Translations under genes and position numbers: made by a program
DNA from: Mesotaenium endlicherianum
Lineage: Eukaryota; Streptophyta; Zygnematophyceae; Zygnematales; Mesotaeniaceae
Assembly (NCBI GenBank): GCA_009602735.1
Contig: WELA01012722.1
Span: forward strand, 517,990 to 547,728
Reading direction: 5' to 3'
Length of the DNA: 29,739 bases
Shown: positions 29,618 through 29,739 of the stretch, piece by piece
Layout of the letters: each line of letters starts with the position of its first letter
Numbering within the stretch: position 1 is the first letter of the stretch
Notes under the pieces: generated by a model
What the model was told of the DNA's origin: nothing
Databases searched by the model: none
The model's input: only the letters and a program-made list of their open reading frames with translations

Positions 29618-29739
29618 GTGAGTGGGAGTGTGAGAGTTTGCGTGTGAGGGCGAGCGTGCACAAGCTTGCTGCTCAATTGTACTAGGGGGAGGCTTCCTGT
29701 AGGAAAGTTTTGCAGTGGGCAGCCTCCGGAGTCGGGGGG

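Noticed and set aside
29272-29685. A 137-codon frame across the last intron
   Set aside because: It runs through the GCTC repeat in a frame different from COQ3 exon 7 and lacks any recognisable motif.

Overview
The window is eukaryotic nuclear DNA. It holds a multi-exon mitochondrial gene with GT-AG introns, LTR retrotransposons primed by an initiator-tRNA-Met-like site, a non-LTR retroelement, a palindromic satellite and abundant microsatellites. Chromodomain Ty3/gypsy elements next to a LINE of this kind fit an alga or early-diverging plant best, but the species cannot be fixed from the sequence.

Left part (about 185-22280): a satellite of about 75 bp, built from two palindromes, occupies 185-1302 and reappears at 22110-22280. 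Between the blocks lies one dead LINE-like element cut into four pieces by three insertions: Ty3/gypsy element A (3030-10479, target-site duplication TTCAC), Ty3/gypsy element B (11206-20014, duplication GGTTC) and a 1.1 kb insertion C of unknown family (about 20238-21382, flanked by CATCTA). Element A is itself split by a solo LTR of the B family (6263-6980, duplication GAAGA). Removing each insertion rejoins the coding sequence it interrupts, in frame or nearly so. By eye the A LTRs differ at about 10% of positions and the B LTRs at about 4%, so A is older. A is broken throughout. B is nearly whole: intact gag, a well-formed -1 frameshift signal, and a pol with one apparent lesion, a deletion of about 10 nt just before the reverse transcriptase LDD box. 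B also carries a large intact sense ORF of unknown function between pol and the 3' LTR. That ORF is preceded by a TACTAAC branch point with a splice acceptor and by a second copy of the element's hairpin and polypurine tract. This is the most unusual system in the window.

Right part (about 22280-29739): about 1.5 kb of apparent upstream region, then the first seven exons of COQ3, the ubiquinone-biosynthesis O-methyltransferase. All six exon junctions are phase-consistent and give 332 residues before the gene leaves the window. Five of the six introns carry a microsatellite, and the acceptor of exon 4 is the last unit of a 61-bp minisatellite.
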